From contig CM077666.1 in the NCBI GenBank assembly GCA_039707655.1, forward strand, positions 400,539,886-400,603,885: 64,000 bases of DNA, written 5' to 3'. A model generated the notes under the pieces. It searched no databases and had not been told where the DNA came from. It saw only the letters and a list, made by a program, of their open reading frames with translations. Positions 9,802 through 21,900 of the stretch are shown in pieces. The position numbers were made by a program, and so were the translations under genes. The stretch comes from Elymus sibiricus (lineage: Eukaryota; Streptophyta; Magnoliopsida; Poales; Poaceae). Within the stretch, counting starts at the first letter, position 1. Each line of letters starts with the position of its first letter.

Positions 9802-12801
9802 TGTAGCGACCCGACCCAAATGGATCAGAGTCTCTGTGATTAAGTGTAATCCCTGGATCGATATGCTGACACACACAGTACTCGAGGATTTATAACAGAG
9901 TTCAATCACACACTTTATTACATCGAGGTCCTCAAAAGAGTATTTATTACATAAATATGGCTGAAGGCCATCTAAAATGAAATAATTGCGGAAGCATCGA
10001 AGGTAAATGAGTCCATCAACTCCACAGCAAACTGAGTGCAGAACAACGACCTATCGCACCTTAATCCTCATCAGAAAACTCTGCAAGATGAGACGTTGCA
10101 GCCGTGTAGGTCAGCACATGGAATATGCCGGCAATTTCACACCATAGAATAATAAAGAAAAATGTCTATCTCTATATGCATATTTGGCTGGTGGAGGCTC
10201 TAAGTTTAATTTGCATAAAGCTAATTTTGTCCTACTACAAAATTAATTAAACTTTTATTACTACAAAGTTGCCATTATTGAGAAGGTTCCTCCAACTCAA
10301 ACCAAACCCAAGTTGTTAATAACCCAATTCATTAATTAAATAAAGTGATGAGATCAACCAATAATTCACTTCTAGATACTCAAATTTGTCCATAACCGGG
10401 GACACGGCTAATCATGATTAGTTTATACACTCTGCAGAAGTTTGCGCACTTTTCTCCACAAGACTCGACCACCTCCATGATCGGAAGATCGAGACATAGT
10501 TTTTCTGAAGAAGTCCCCTTAACACTGGGCGGTACCCATCCCAACTATAACCCCTACTTTCGTAGTACCACCCGGTAAGGTTTCCTACAATGTACTCCAC
10601 TATGCCAGAGCCCATAATGGCTTGTGGCTGCACACGGAAGCGTTAGGCATGAAATATCGTATGATCCCTTTCCACTGGTTTCTCCAGGGTGCCCCGACCA
10701 TTCCACCTAGATGTGTGTTAAAGTTGCCACCTTAAGTTAACCCAAAATTATTATCTCTCGCAACTTGCATGAATCACACATACCACCCCGTCTACAAGCA
10801 TGGCTAAGCAATATAAGACATAACAAATATTCCCGGGGTGATCAAAGGTCATAGGTTCCTACCTCATGAACTACATAGCAATGCCACAATTTCCTAATCC
10901 TACTCATGCAAATTATAATGGTGAAACTAATGCATAGTAAAAACTGGGTATAGAGAAGTATGATCAAGGTGTGAACTTGCCTTGCTGACGATCGTTGAAC
11001 TCTAAGGATTCGTAGTAGCAAGCTTCACACTCCGGATGATTTAAAGAAGCAAACAATGACACACATGAGAACTCAAACCAAGATCCAAAAAGAAAACGAT
11101 GAAAACACTTCAAAAAACTCCAAAAACAACCAAATAAAGTTTCTGTACAGAACGTAATTAGAACAGTAGCAAAATTATATGATTTTAGGTTCTACACAAA
11201 GTACGTGTCACTAGCTTAGATTTGCAAAAACAATCAATTAAATCGGAGTTATAGATTTCAAATTATAGCCAAAACAAGTTTGAACATTAATTTGTTCAAA
11301 TTCAAAATTTAAATTGTCAAAAATATTTTTAGTTTCGTTCTCTGGATAGATGGGATTTTTATGAAACCGTTAGGAAAAAGAATCACTGAAATTGGATATG
11401 TAGATGTAAATATATGATAAAAGGAAAATTTGGTATAGAATCTGAAATTGGAATTTTACTGAAAAAACTAAATATCGGCCAGAGGCCAAGTGGCGCTCTC
11501 TGATTGGCTGGGAGGTGTTTGCTGCGGTGCCAAGCGGTGGACGGCTGGTACTTAAGAAAAATGGAAGCGGCGGCTAAAAATAAAAGAAAACCACGAGCCG
11601 GTTCGATCTAAACCGAAGAAAACCGATCTAGATAAAAAAACTAACTGTTCTGATTAGTTCTAATCTACGCCGTATATTTTCGATCGAACGGTGGAGGGTG
11701 ACGGTGGCTTACAGCGGTGGCGAACGGCGGCGAGGGCGTCGGGCGTCGATGGAGATGGGCTCTCCGGTGGTCGAGGGTGGCGGTGGAGTGGACGAGCGGA
11801 TGCGGCGGAGCGAGGCGATGTCAGCGGTGATCTCGGCGGGGCTTGGGGACGTCGGACGGCGGCGTGGCGAAGTGGCGGAGCTTCGGTGAACTCCCGTGCT
11901 CCGGCGGGCTCAGAGACGATGGTGGCGGTGCTGTGGAGAAGAAAAGATGGCAAGGCCATGTCAAAAAGGTGCGACTTGAAGAGGGGAGCCGAACGGCAAG
12001 AATTGAGAGGCCGGGGAGGCTTACCGACGATGCACTCGTCGGGCGATGTTCTTGACTCCGGCGAGATCGGTTATCCTCGTGCGGTGAACGTGGGGGCTTT
12101 CGGCATGGGATTTTCGAGGGGAATAAGAGGGGAAGACCTTGGGTATTTATAGGACAACAACTTAGAGGAGGGGGCAGCCTCGGGCTAGGGTTTTTGGCGG
12201 CCGAGCGCACGGCCATGTCTGACATGGACTCTGCCCTGGCGTGACTTGCGGGAGGAGGAAGAAGGGCGCGGGCCCGGGGTGTCAGCGGGAGAGGGGAGGG
12301 AGCGAGGGGTGCGGGCGGCCGACGTGTAAGGGCTTCGGCGCGGGAGGCGATGGCTGGGCCGGCGGTTAGCGCCTGGCCTGGCCGGCGGAATCTTTTTTTT
12401 TAAACAAAACATTTTTCTGTATCTATTTTCAGCAACTCTAAAGCACAGAAAAACAAAGTAAACTAGTTATAAAAATTCCAGAAAAATTCACATAATTAGT
12501 TGGCAATATATAGAGCAATGTGAACTTTATTCTGGCCTAAATGCAGTATTTTAAAATATTTATTTTTGCAGAAAGGTTTAGCTGAGAAATAAAAATAGTT
12601 CTCAACAATTTGAAAATAACAAAGAAATATTCAAATATTTTCTCCAACTCATTCTTTTGAAGAGGTCATATTATCTTCTCTCTCTTTTTTGAGTGGAAAA
12701 TCATTTGAATAATGCAACAAATGAAATCCAAAATGCAAAGAAAATATGATATGCATATGGATGAATACTAAAACATCCAAATTGAAAATTGGGATGTTAC
12801 A
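9802..12801 (-). repeat. 3' LTR of the Tekay-like element
   Basis: This matches 18331-31130 along its length except for indels. It lacks a block of roughly 90 bp present at about 19202-19290 in the other LTR. It has about 80 bp around 12110-12190 and about 24 bp near 11855-11880 that the other LTR lacks. Long open frames inside it (for example 11660-12225) are a by-product of GC-rich composition and are matched by similar frames in the other LTR. Confidence 0.95.
12141..12152 (-). promoter_or_regulatory. TATA box in the left (3') LTR
   Basis: The minus strand reads CCTATAAATACCC, a good plant TATA box with a GC-rich flank. It lies in the block missing from the 5' LTR, so the copy that should drive transcription of this element lacks it. 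Confidence 0.6.
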
Positions 12802-15800
12802 AACCTACCCCTGAATCTCGCCCTCGAGATTCGGGTTGGTTAGCAAAAAGGTGCGGATGGTCCTGTCGGAGGTCTTCTTCGCGCACCCAGGTGGCTTCTT
12901 CCTCGGTATAGTTACTCCATTGAACCTTGCAGAACTTGATGACCTTGCTGCGGGTGACCCTGTTTGAAGTCTCGAGAATCTTGACGGGCTTCTCCTCATA
13001 AGTCAGATCACTGTCCAACTGTATGGCCTCCAATGGCACCGTGTCTCTCAAAGGAATATCGGCCATCTCTGCATGGCACTTCTTCAGCTGGGAAACGTCA
13101 AACACATCAAGAACTCCTGACAGAGCTTCAGGTAATTCCAACTTGTAGGCAACTTCACCCATACGTTCCAAAACTCTGTATGGCCCCACAAATCATGGTG
13201 CTAGCTTTCCTTTGACTCCAAATCGTTTAACTCCTCGAAGTGGCGACACACGAAGGTATGCTCTGTCTCCGACTTCATAGGTTACCTCCTTGCGTTTAGT
13301 ATTGGCATAACTCTTGTGCCTAGACTGGGCTATCTTCAGTCTGTCATGGATCAGCTTGACTTTCTCCTCTGAATCCGTGATTAAATCTTGTCCGAATAAA
13401 TTACGGTCTCCAACTTCATCCCACATCAATGGTGTTCTGCACCTCCTTCCGTACAAAGCTTTGAAAGGGGCCATCTTCAAGCTAGTTTGATAACTGTTGT
13501 TGTATGAGAACTCTGCGTAAGGTAAATTATCATCCCAACTGAATCCGTAATCTAGCGCACAAGCTCTCAACATGTCCTCTAGAATCTGATTGACTCTCTC
13601 CGCCTGTCCATTAGTCCGCGGATGAAAAGCTATACTGAACTCCAGCCTGGTACCCAAAGTTTCATGTAACTGATGCCAAAACTTTGAGGTAAATTGTGTT
13701 CCTCTATCTGGTACGATGGTCCTCGGAACTCCATGCAGACATACGATCCTGGTCATGTATATCTTGGCCAACTTAGTGCTCGTATAGGTGGTTTTCACGG
13801 GGATGAAGTGAGCTACCTTGGTCAAGCGATCAACTACTACCCAAATAGAATCACAACCTGATCGGGTCCTGGGTAATCCAGTGATGAAGTCCATGCCAAG
13901 CTTGTCCCATTTCCAATCGGGTATCGGCAATGGCTGAAGTAATCCTGCTGGTTTCTGGTGCTCTGCCTTAACCCTCTGACATATGTCGCATATTGCTACA
14001 TACTCGGCAATATCCTTCTTCATACCTGTCCACCAGAAACTTTCCTTCAAGTCCAAATACATGTTGGTGTTGCCTGGGTGTATCGAGTAAGGCGAATCAT
14101 GAACCTCCTGAAGAATCAACTTCCTGATCTCTGGGTCATTGGGCACGTAAATACGCTTCTCAAACCATAAGGTTCCGTGTTCATCCTCACGAAATCCTTC
14201 TGCCTTTTCTTGGTCCATCCTTTCCTTTATCTCCGCAATGCCTTTGTCTAATTTCTGGGATTCTCGTATCTTTCCCAACAAGGTTGATTGAATTTCCATT
14301 GCGGCAACAAAACCTTGTGGAACTATCTCGAATCACAGATCTCTGAGATCATCGGCTAACTCCTGAGGTAATCCTCCTGCTGTGAGAGTATTAACATAAC
14401 TCTTCCGGCTCAATGCATCTACCACAACATTGGCCTTTCCTGGGTGATAATGCAATCTCATGTCATAATCCTTTATGAGCTCCAACCATCTCCTCTGCCT
14501 GAGGTTCAACTCCTTCTGCGTGAAGATGTATTTCAAACTCTAGTGATCCGTGTAAACATCGCAACTATTTCCGATAAGAAAATGTCTCCAGGTCTTGAGC
14601 ACGTGCACTACGGCTGCTAACTCCAAATCATGCGTGGCATAGTTCAACTCGTGAGGTCGAAGCTGACATGAGGTATAAGATACAACTCTTCCTTCTTGCA
14701 CCAGAACGCCTCCAAGTCCCTGACATGAAGCATCACGATACACCTGAAAATCCTTGCGTGTATTCGAAAGAATTAGCACTGGGGCTGTAACCAAATGTTT
14801 CTTCAACTCCTGGAAGCTGGCCTCACATTCGTCGGTCCAAACAAACTTGGTGTCTTTCTTCAATAACTCTGTCATGGGCTTCACGATCTTGGAGAAATTC
14901 TCAATAAATCTCCGATAATATCCTGCAAGTCCAAGGAAACTACGAATCTCTTTGACTGAGGTGGGTGCCTTCCATTCGGTGACGGCTTCAACCTTCGAAG
15001 GGTCTACTGCTATTCCTTCTCCTGATACAACATGCCCGAGAAATCCAACTTCCTTCAACCAAAATTCGGATTTGCTGAACTTGGCGTATAACTCATGTTC
15101 CCAGAGCTTCTCCAGCACCAAGCGCAAATGTTCCTTGTGTTATTCCTCATTCTTCGAGTAAACCAATATATCATCAATGAACACGACGACGAACTTATCC
15201 AAAAACTACATGAATACCTTGTTCATCATGCTCATAAAATAGGCAAGGGCATTAGTCAAACCAAAAGACATGATTGTATACTCATAAAAACCATACCTCG
15301 TGGTAAAAGCTGTCTTGGGTATATCCTGCTCTCGGATCTTCAACTGGTGATATCCTGACCGAAGATCGATCTTGGAGAAAACACTAGCTCCGACTAGCTG
15401 GTCAAACAGGTCATTGATCATAGGCAAGGGGTACTTGTTCTTGATGGTCACCTCGTTCAACGAACGATAATCCACAACCATTCTCAAGGTTCCATCCTTC
15501 TTCTCCACTAGAAGAACTGGGGCTCCCCAAGGTGATGAACTCGGTCGGATATACCCTTTCTCCAGTAATTCCTTAATCTGCTTCTTAATTTCCTCCAAAT
15601 CATTAGCGGACATCCGATACAGTCTCTTGGATATTGGTCCTATGCCCGGTAACAGCTCGATCAAAAACTCAATGTCTCGATCTGGAGGCATGCCGGGCAA
15701 TTCCTCTGGAAACACATCGGGATAGTCCTTCACAACTGGTACTTCCTCCTGAACAACTCCCAAAAGAGAATTCATCTGAGTCCTCCTTGGCGTATGCCTC

Positions 15801-17242
15801 GACACATACTTGATCTGTTTTCCATCTTGGGTGGTGAGAAGAATTGTCTTACGGGCATAATCAGTATTTCCTTCATACTTGGATAACTAGTCCATGCCTA
15901 GGATTACGTCCAATCCTTGTGATTCTAGGATGATGAGGTCTGTGGTAAAATCATGCTTCCCGATACTGAGCCTCATCTGGTGACACCCTAAACCTACCGT
16001 CATCTCGGCTCCTGGGGAACTCACCCGAATAGGTCTACTAAGAGTTCTAGTGCGTGATCCATACTTTTCCACAAATACCCTTGATATGAATGAATGCGAT
16101 GCACCAGAGTCAAAAAGAACTAATACTGGATGGGAATTAAGCAAAAACGTACCCAACACAGCATCTAGCTGCTCGTAGACTTCCTCCACATTGATGTGGT
16201 TCACCTGACCTCAGGTGAAAGGATTGGGCTTCTTGCCTCCAGAGCATCCATTGCCGTTCCCGTTCTTGGCCTTAGGACAATCGATGGCGTAGTGTCCAGT
16301 GTTCTTGCACTTGAAGCAGGTGATGTGGCTCAGATCCTTCTTCGCCGGTGTAGCGGGGTTGGAGCGATGCTGATTGCCGTTTCCTCCATTCCCATTGCCA
16401 TTCCTATGGCCATTATGGTTATGTCCATTTCCTCCGTGATGAGAATGACTTCCATGGTTCTGATGGTTGTGTCCTCCGAACTTATTAGGTCCTGATCCAG
16501 AATTTCCCGAGTAACGGGTATAGCGGGGCTTCTGCTGAACTCCAGAGTTGTACTTTCCCTGTCCGTACTTCCTCTTGAGGTTCTCTATCTGCTGCTGCTT
16601 GCCTTCCAGAATGAGAGCCTTGTCAACCAACTTTTGAAAGTTATTAAAGGTAGCCATGGTCAACTGAAGTCCTAGATCATCGTTCAGTCCCTCCAAAAAT
16701 TTCTCCTGTTTAGCGGCATCTGTGGCTATGTCTCCTGGAGCATATCGGGCTAACTAGCTAAACTCATCCACATACTGGGCCACTGTACGGCTTTCCTGGC
16801 GTAAGTTGCGGAACTCATGCTTTTTCAAACTCATGGCTCCGGCTGAAACATGTGCGGTACAGAACGCTTGCTGGAACTGATCCCATGTCACATTGGCTAT
16901 GGGGAATGTGGCGGTGTAATTCTGCCACCACGAAGCTGCTGGTCCATCCAGTTGATGTGCGGCAAAGCGCACCTTCTCACCATCAGTGCATCCTGCGGTG
17001 GTCAGCTCCCTTCCGATCTTGCGAAGCCAGTCATCTGCGACAATCGGCTCCGTGCTGCTTGAGAACACGGGTGGGTTCAACCTCAGGAAACGGGTAAGGT
17101 TGTCAACTTGGGGTGGCAGGTTGTTGTTGTTGTTGTTGTTGGTCTGGTTCTGGAGGACCATCTGCATGAGCGCATTCTGGTTCTGGATCAACTGGGTAAG
17201 TTCCGGTGGAAAGTTGGATCCCGGGTCACGTCTCGGAGGCAT
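12797..17242 (-). pseudogene. Tekay-like Gag-Pol polyprotein, eight in-frame stops
   Basis: A single frame of 1482 codons runs from ATG at 17242 to a terminal stop at 12797-12799 with no frameshift. Domains in order: Gag (about 17242-16350), zinc knuckle CFKCKNTGHYAIDC (about 16300), retropepsin DSGASHSF (about 16100), RT with FIDD (about 15170), RNase H (about 14850-14540), integrase with an H-H-C-C finger and the D, D, E residues in GMDFITG, VPDRGTQF and NGQAERVN (14299-13300), a GPY/F motif (about 13170) and a chromodomain (about 13010-12840). Premature stops lie at 16754, 16211, 15887, 15206, 15140, 14540, 14333 and 13193 (low coordinate of each codon). It would supply particle proteins and enzymes for retrotransposition, with the chromodomain directing integration (known for chromoviruses). 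It is not functional as read. Confidence 0.93.
12802..12815 (-). other. Polypurine tract of the Tekay-like element
   Basis: Read on the minus strand, CAGGGGTAGGTT directly precedes the 3' LTR start (TGTAAC). Its position and purine content fit the plus-strand primer. Confidence 0.65.
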
Positions 17243-17470
17243 CTGGTGGTTTGGAGTGGATGAGAAATTAGAATAGAATAAGGGCCTAATGAGAATATCA
17301 CACTACCCATATGCAAATGAGGCAGATAAAACTCCAAATCACACCATTCAATTTCAATCAAGGTTCACACAATCGAGTCTAAGCTAACTATTACAAAATC
17401 TCACGAACGACATCAAACTAATCAAAAACTCTAATCGAAAAGAAATACTAATATCTAAAATGGTGGTCGG

Positions 17471-18181
17471 CTAAAAGTTCTGATTGGTAGAAGACTCCAT
17501 CATGTCCTCATCATCATCATCGTCTTCATAATCGGCATCGTTGCTGATGAAGGCTGCATCACTGTCATCATTGTGAAGGTTTTCTCCCTGGTCCAGCTTC
17601 TCCTCGGCTCTTTCCAGCTTCTTCTTCAGTTTTTAGTACCTTTCCAGCAGCACGCTGATTTCCTCCTCATGTCCATCGCGGGTTGCCTTGATTTCATCCT
17701 CCTGCTCGATATTCCGGGTTATCAGCTTCCTGGTGTTCCTCATGCTGCTGTGCATCTGGTTCTCCAATCGGCGGATGTGCTTCTCCAGATCTTGTATGTA
17801 TGATGCGATCGACTCATCTTCCCTGGAGCGGACTACTTCTCCATGGCGATCCCGGCGTCCGCATATCCTGTAGATGGTCTCCTCGAGATCCTTGTGATAT
17901 TCCTCACAAATGTGTCCAAAGGTGGCATGTGCGGCAATACTCCAGCCTAAGATCCAGGTTGGTGCATCAAAGAAGAAGTCGATAGCCCTGGTGGTATTTC
18001 CAAAGGTACGTCCGGGAATGTGGACGTCAATTCTCCAGCGTTTCTCCACCGGCAATGTTGCGGTGAAGGTTCCAATGAAAGTGGGCAGGGCAATGTCCAG
18101 GTACTTCACGACGTTCTTCAGGCGTTGTCCGAAGGTCATGGTCTCGTCGGGCTGGGCAAACTTGGTCTTGGAGGTCGACAT
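17471..18181 (-). pseudogene. Pre-gag accessory ORF of the Tekay-like element
   Basis: An ATG at 18181 opens a frame of 182 codons to a TAA at 17633-17635. The same frame then continues to a TAG at 17471-17473, so the ancestral product was probably about 236 residues. The N-terminal half has mixed composition (for example RWRIDVHIPGRTFGN). Residues of about 115-200 are highly charged with heptad-like spacing and look like a coiled coil. The tail is strongly acidic (DDDDDEDMM). It lies between the primer site and gag, about 230 bp upstream of gag and in the same phase. I recognise no domain and do not assign a function. The single stop suggests it was coding until recently. Confidence 0.6.
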
Positions 18182-18315
18182 CTATATTGTTGAAATAGAG
18201 AAGAATTAGAAATGAATAGAGAAGAGCACAGGACCAACGGATATATAGGGAAATAAAAAATATTTTTTTCTAAGGCTTTTCCATTCCTAGTGGTCGCGTC
18301 CTACAGTCAGCGTGT

Positions 18316-18327
18316 GCTCTGATACCA
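18316..18327 (-). other. Primer binding site (initiator-tRNA-Met type)
   Basis: The minus strand reads TGGTATCAGAGC three bases after the 5' LTR ends. This is the standard plant tRNA-iMet primer site and fixes the element's orientation as minus. Confidence 0.93.
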
Positions 18328-20874
18328 TCTTGTAGTGAATTGAGCCAAATGGATCGGAGTCTCTGTGCTTAAGTGCCATCCCTGGATCGGTATGCTAACA
18401 GACACAATACTCGAGGATTTATAACAGAGTTCAATCACACACTTTATTACATCGAGATCCTCAAAAGAGTATTTATTATATAAATATGGCTGAAGGCCAT
18501 CTAAAATGAAATAACTGCGGAAGCATCGAAGGTAAATGAGTCCATCAACTCCACGGCAAACTGAGTGCAGAACAACGACTTATCGCACCTTAATCCTCGT
18601 CGGAAAACTCTGCAACACGAGACGTTGCAGCCGTGTAGGTCAGCACATGGAATATCCTGGCAATTTCACACCATAGAATAGTAATGAAAAATGTCTATCT
18701 CTATATGCATATTTGGCTGGTGGAGGCTCTAAGTTTAATTTGCATAAAGCTAATTTTTTCCTACTACAAAATTAATTAAACTTTTATTACTAGAAAGTTT
18801 CCATTATTGGGAAGGTTCCTCCAACTCAAACCAAACCCAAGTTGTTAATAACCCAATTCATTAATTAAATAAAGTGATGAGATCAACCAATAATTCACTT
18901 CTAGATACTCAAATTTGTCCATAACCGGGGACACGGCTAATCATGATTAGTTTATACACTCTGCAGAGGTTTGCGTACTTTTTCCCACAAGACTCGACCA
19001 CCTCCATGATCAGAAGATCGAGACATAGTTTCTCTGAAGAAGTCCCCTTAACCCTGGGCGGTACCCATCCCGACTATAACCCCTACTTTCGTAGTACCAC
19101 CCGGTAAGGTTTCCTACAACGTACTCCACTATGCCAGAGCCCCTAATGGCTTGTGGCTACACACGGAAGCGTCTAGGCATCAAATATCATATGATCCCTT
19201 TGAGCCTGGGTGGCATTCCATAGGGTGATCTCACGGGTCCTCCGGGATCCCCTAGGGCAAGCACTGCTTTCTCCAGGTTGCCCGGGCTAGTCCACTGGTT
19301 TCTCCAGGGAGCCCCGACCATTCCACCCAGATGTGTGTTAAAGTTGCCACCTTAAGTTAACCCAAAATTATTATCTCTCGCAACTTGCATGAATCACACA
19401 TACCACCCCGTCTACAAGCATGGCTAAGCAATATAAGACATAACGAATATTCCCGGGGTGATCAAAGGTCATAGGTTCCTACCTCATGAACTACATAGCA
19501 ATGCCACAATTTCCCAATCCTACTCATGCAAATTATAATGGTGAAACTAATGCATAGTAAAAACTGGGTATAGAAAAGTATGATCAAGGTGTGAACTTGA
19601 CTTGCTGACGATCATTGAACTCTAAGGATTCGTAGTAGCAAGCTTCGCACTCCGGATGATCTAACGAAGCAAACAATGACACACATCAGAACTCAAGCCA
19701 AGATCCAAAAAGAAAACAAAGAAAAGACTTCGAAAAACTCCGAAAACAACCAAATAAAGTTTCTGTACAGAACGTAATTATAACAGTAGCAAAATTATAT
19801 GATTTTGGGTTCTACAGAAAGTACATGTCACTAGCTACAATTTGCAAAAAAGAATGAATTAAATCGGAGTTATAGATTTCAAATTATAGCCAAAACAAGC
19901 TTGAACATGAATCTGTTCAAATTCAAAATTTAAATGGTCAAAAATACTTTTATTTTGCTTCTCTAGATAGATGTGATTTTTATGAAACCGTAGGAAAAAG
20001 AATCACTGAAATTGGATTTGTATATGTAAAGATATGATAAAAGGAAAATTTGGTATAGAATCTGAAATTGGAATTTTACTGAAAAAAAAACTAAATATCG
20101 GCCAGAGGCCAAGTGGCGCTCTCTGATTGACTGGGAGGTGTTTGCTGCGGTGCCAAGTGACGGACAGCCGGTACTTAAGAAAAACGGAAGCGGCGGCTAA
20201 AAATAAAAGAAAACCGCGAGCCGGTTCGATCTAAACCGAAGAAAACCGATCTAAATAAAAAAAAACCTAACTGTTCAGATTAGTTCTAATCTACGCCATA
20301 GATTTCCGATCGAACGGTGGAGGGCGACGGCAGCTTACAGCGGTGGCGAACGGCGGCGAGGGCGTTGGGCGTCGATGGAGATGGGCTCTCCGGTGGTCGA
20401 GGGTGGCGGCGGAGTGGACGAGCGGATGCGGCGGAGCGAGGCGATGTCGGCGGTGATCTCAGCGGGGATTGGGGATGTCGGAGCTTCGGTGAACTCCCAT
20501 GCTCCGGTGGGCTTGGAGACGATGGTGGCGGCGCTGTGGAGAAGAAAAGATGGCAAGGCCATGTCAAAAAGGTGCGACTTGAAGAGGGGAGCCGAACGGC
20601 GAGAATTGAGAGGCCGGGGAGGCTTACCGACGATGCACTCATCGGGCGAAGTTCTCGGCTCCGGCGAGATCGGTTTTGCTCGTGCGGTGGACGTGGGGGC
20701 TTTCGGTGTGGGTTTTAGGCGGCCGAGCGCACGGCCGTGTCCGACATGGACTCTGCCCTGGCGTGACTTGCGGGAGGAGGAAGAAGGGCGCGGGCCCGGG
20801 GTGTCAGCGGGAGAGGGGAGGGAGCGAGGGGTGCGGGCAGCCGACGCGTAAGGGCTTCGGCGCGGGAGGCGGCG

Positions 20875-21160
20875 CACTAGTAGAAAACAGGGCTTTGGTC
20901 CTGGCGAGATGAGAGCATTAGTCCCGGTCGTGTTACGAACCGGGACTAATAGGAGCATCAGTCCCGGTTCGAGAGGCTAGGACGCCGGCCGGGCCTCGGC
21001 AGGCATCAGTCCCGGTTCGGCTGGGACCTTTAGTCCCGGTTCCATCCACCAACCGGGACTAAAGGGGTTGCTGCCCTTTAGTCCCGGTTGGTGTCTGGAA
21101 CCGGGACTAAAGGGTAGGCCATTAGTCCTGGTTTTATTCACAAACCAGGACTTAAGTTTT
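20875..21160. repeat. CACTA 5' terminal repeat and subterminal array
   Basis: The 19-bp terminus is followed by repeated TAGTCCCGGTT and AACCGGGACTAA motifs in both orientations up to about 21155. A TATA-like TATATATATCC follows at 21163-21173 and probably belongs to the transposase promoter. Confidence 0.92.
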
Positions 21161-21900
21161 GCCTATATATATCCACGCCCCCCCCATCTCCTGTGTTTTT
21201 TGGCCGTGGAAGGGTGGAGGTGTGGGCTACTCTGTTTTTTGCCTATATCTACACATGAGGTGTTCGATGAAATGCCGGAGCCACACTTAAGCTTTCTCCT
21301 ATGTTCTTCCTCCAAGCTCGACCTCCAAGCTCCATTTCCCCCAAGATTTGTCTAGGTTTGGCGGTGCACCAACTATCCAAGTGTTCTAAAAAGGTTAGCA
21401 ACTTCATCCTTTCATCTCTCACTGCTAGTTTAGCTCATTTCAAATGCTCTAGAAGAAGTGTGGTTTGTGGGTTTTAGTGGAGGAGTGTATGTGTGAGTTT
21501 ATTTGATTTAGATGCACAATAAGAGCTCAATTTAACTTCTTAGATTGCACATGTGTAGGGTGCCGTCCCATCCCCGTCTCCGTCCTCACCGCCGTCGATT
21601 GCCCGCGCCGATCTCGTCGCCGGCACCACCGTGGTGAGCCTCTTGTTCTTATCTTTTTTTAAATAAAAAATTCTTACTTGTATGATTTATATAGCTACTT
21701 GTATAATTTTCTTGGAGAGCTGTATGTTGTTCTATGAGAACTATGTATGAACTTTATGTATTTATTTTTTCAGTAATAACATTTGATCACTACTGTACTT
21801 TGGTTTTAATGTGATGATGAACTTGTATTAATTTGGTCATTTCTCTATTCATGATGTTCTGTAATGGTTTTTGATATACTTAATTATATAATGCACGCAG

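Noticed and set aside
11660..12412. Long overlapping open frames on both strands in the left Tekay LTR
   Set aside because: GC-rich LTR sequence. Similar frames recur in the other LTR at 20286-20958, shifted by indels, with no domain and no codon constancy.
20286..20958. 207-codon and 118-codon minus-strand frames just left of the CACTA
   Set aside because: They are part of the 5' LTR, and the longest one crosses the CACTA boundary at 20875, so it cannot be an ancestral gene.
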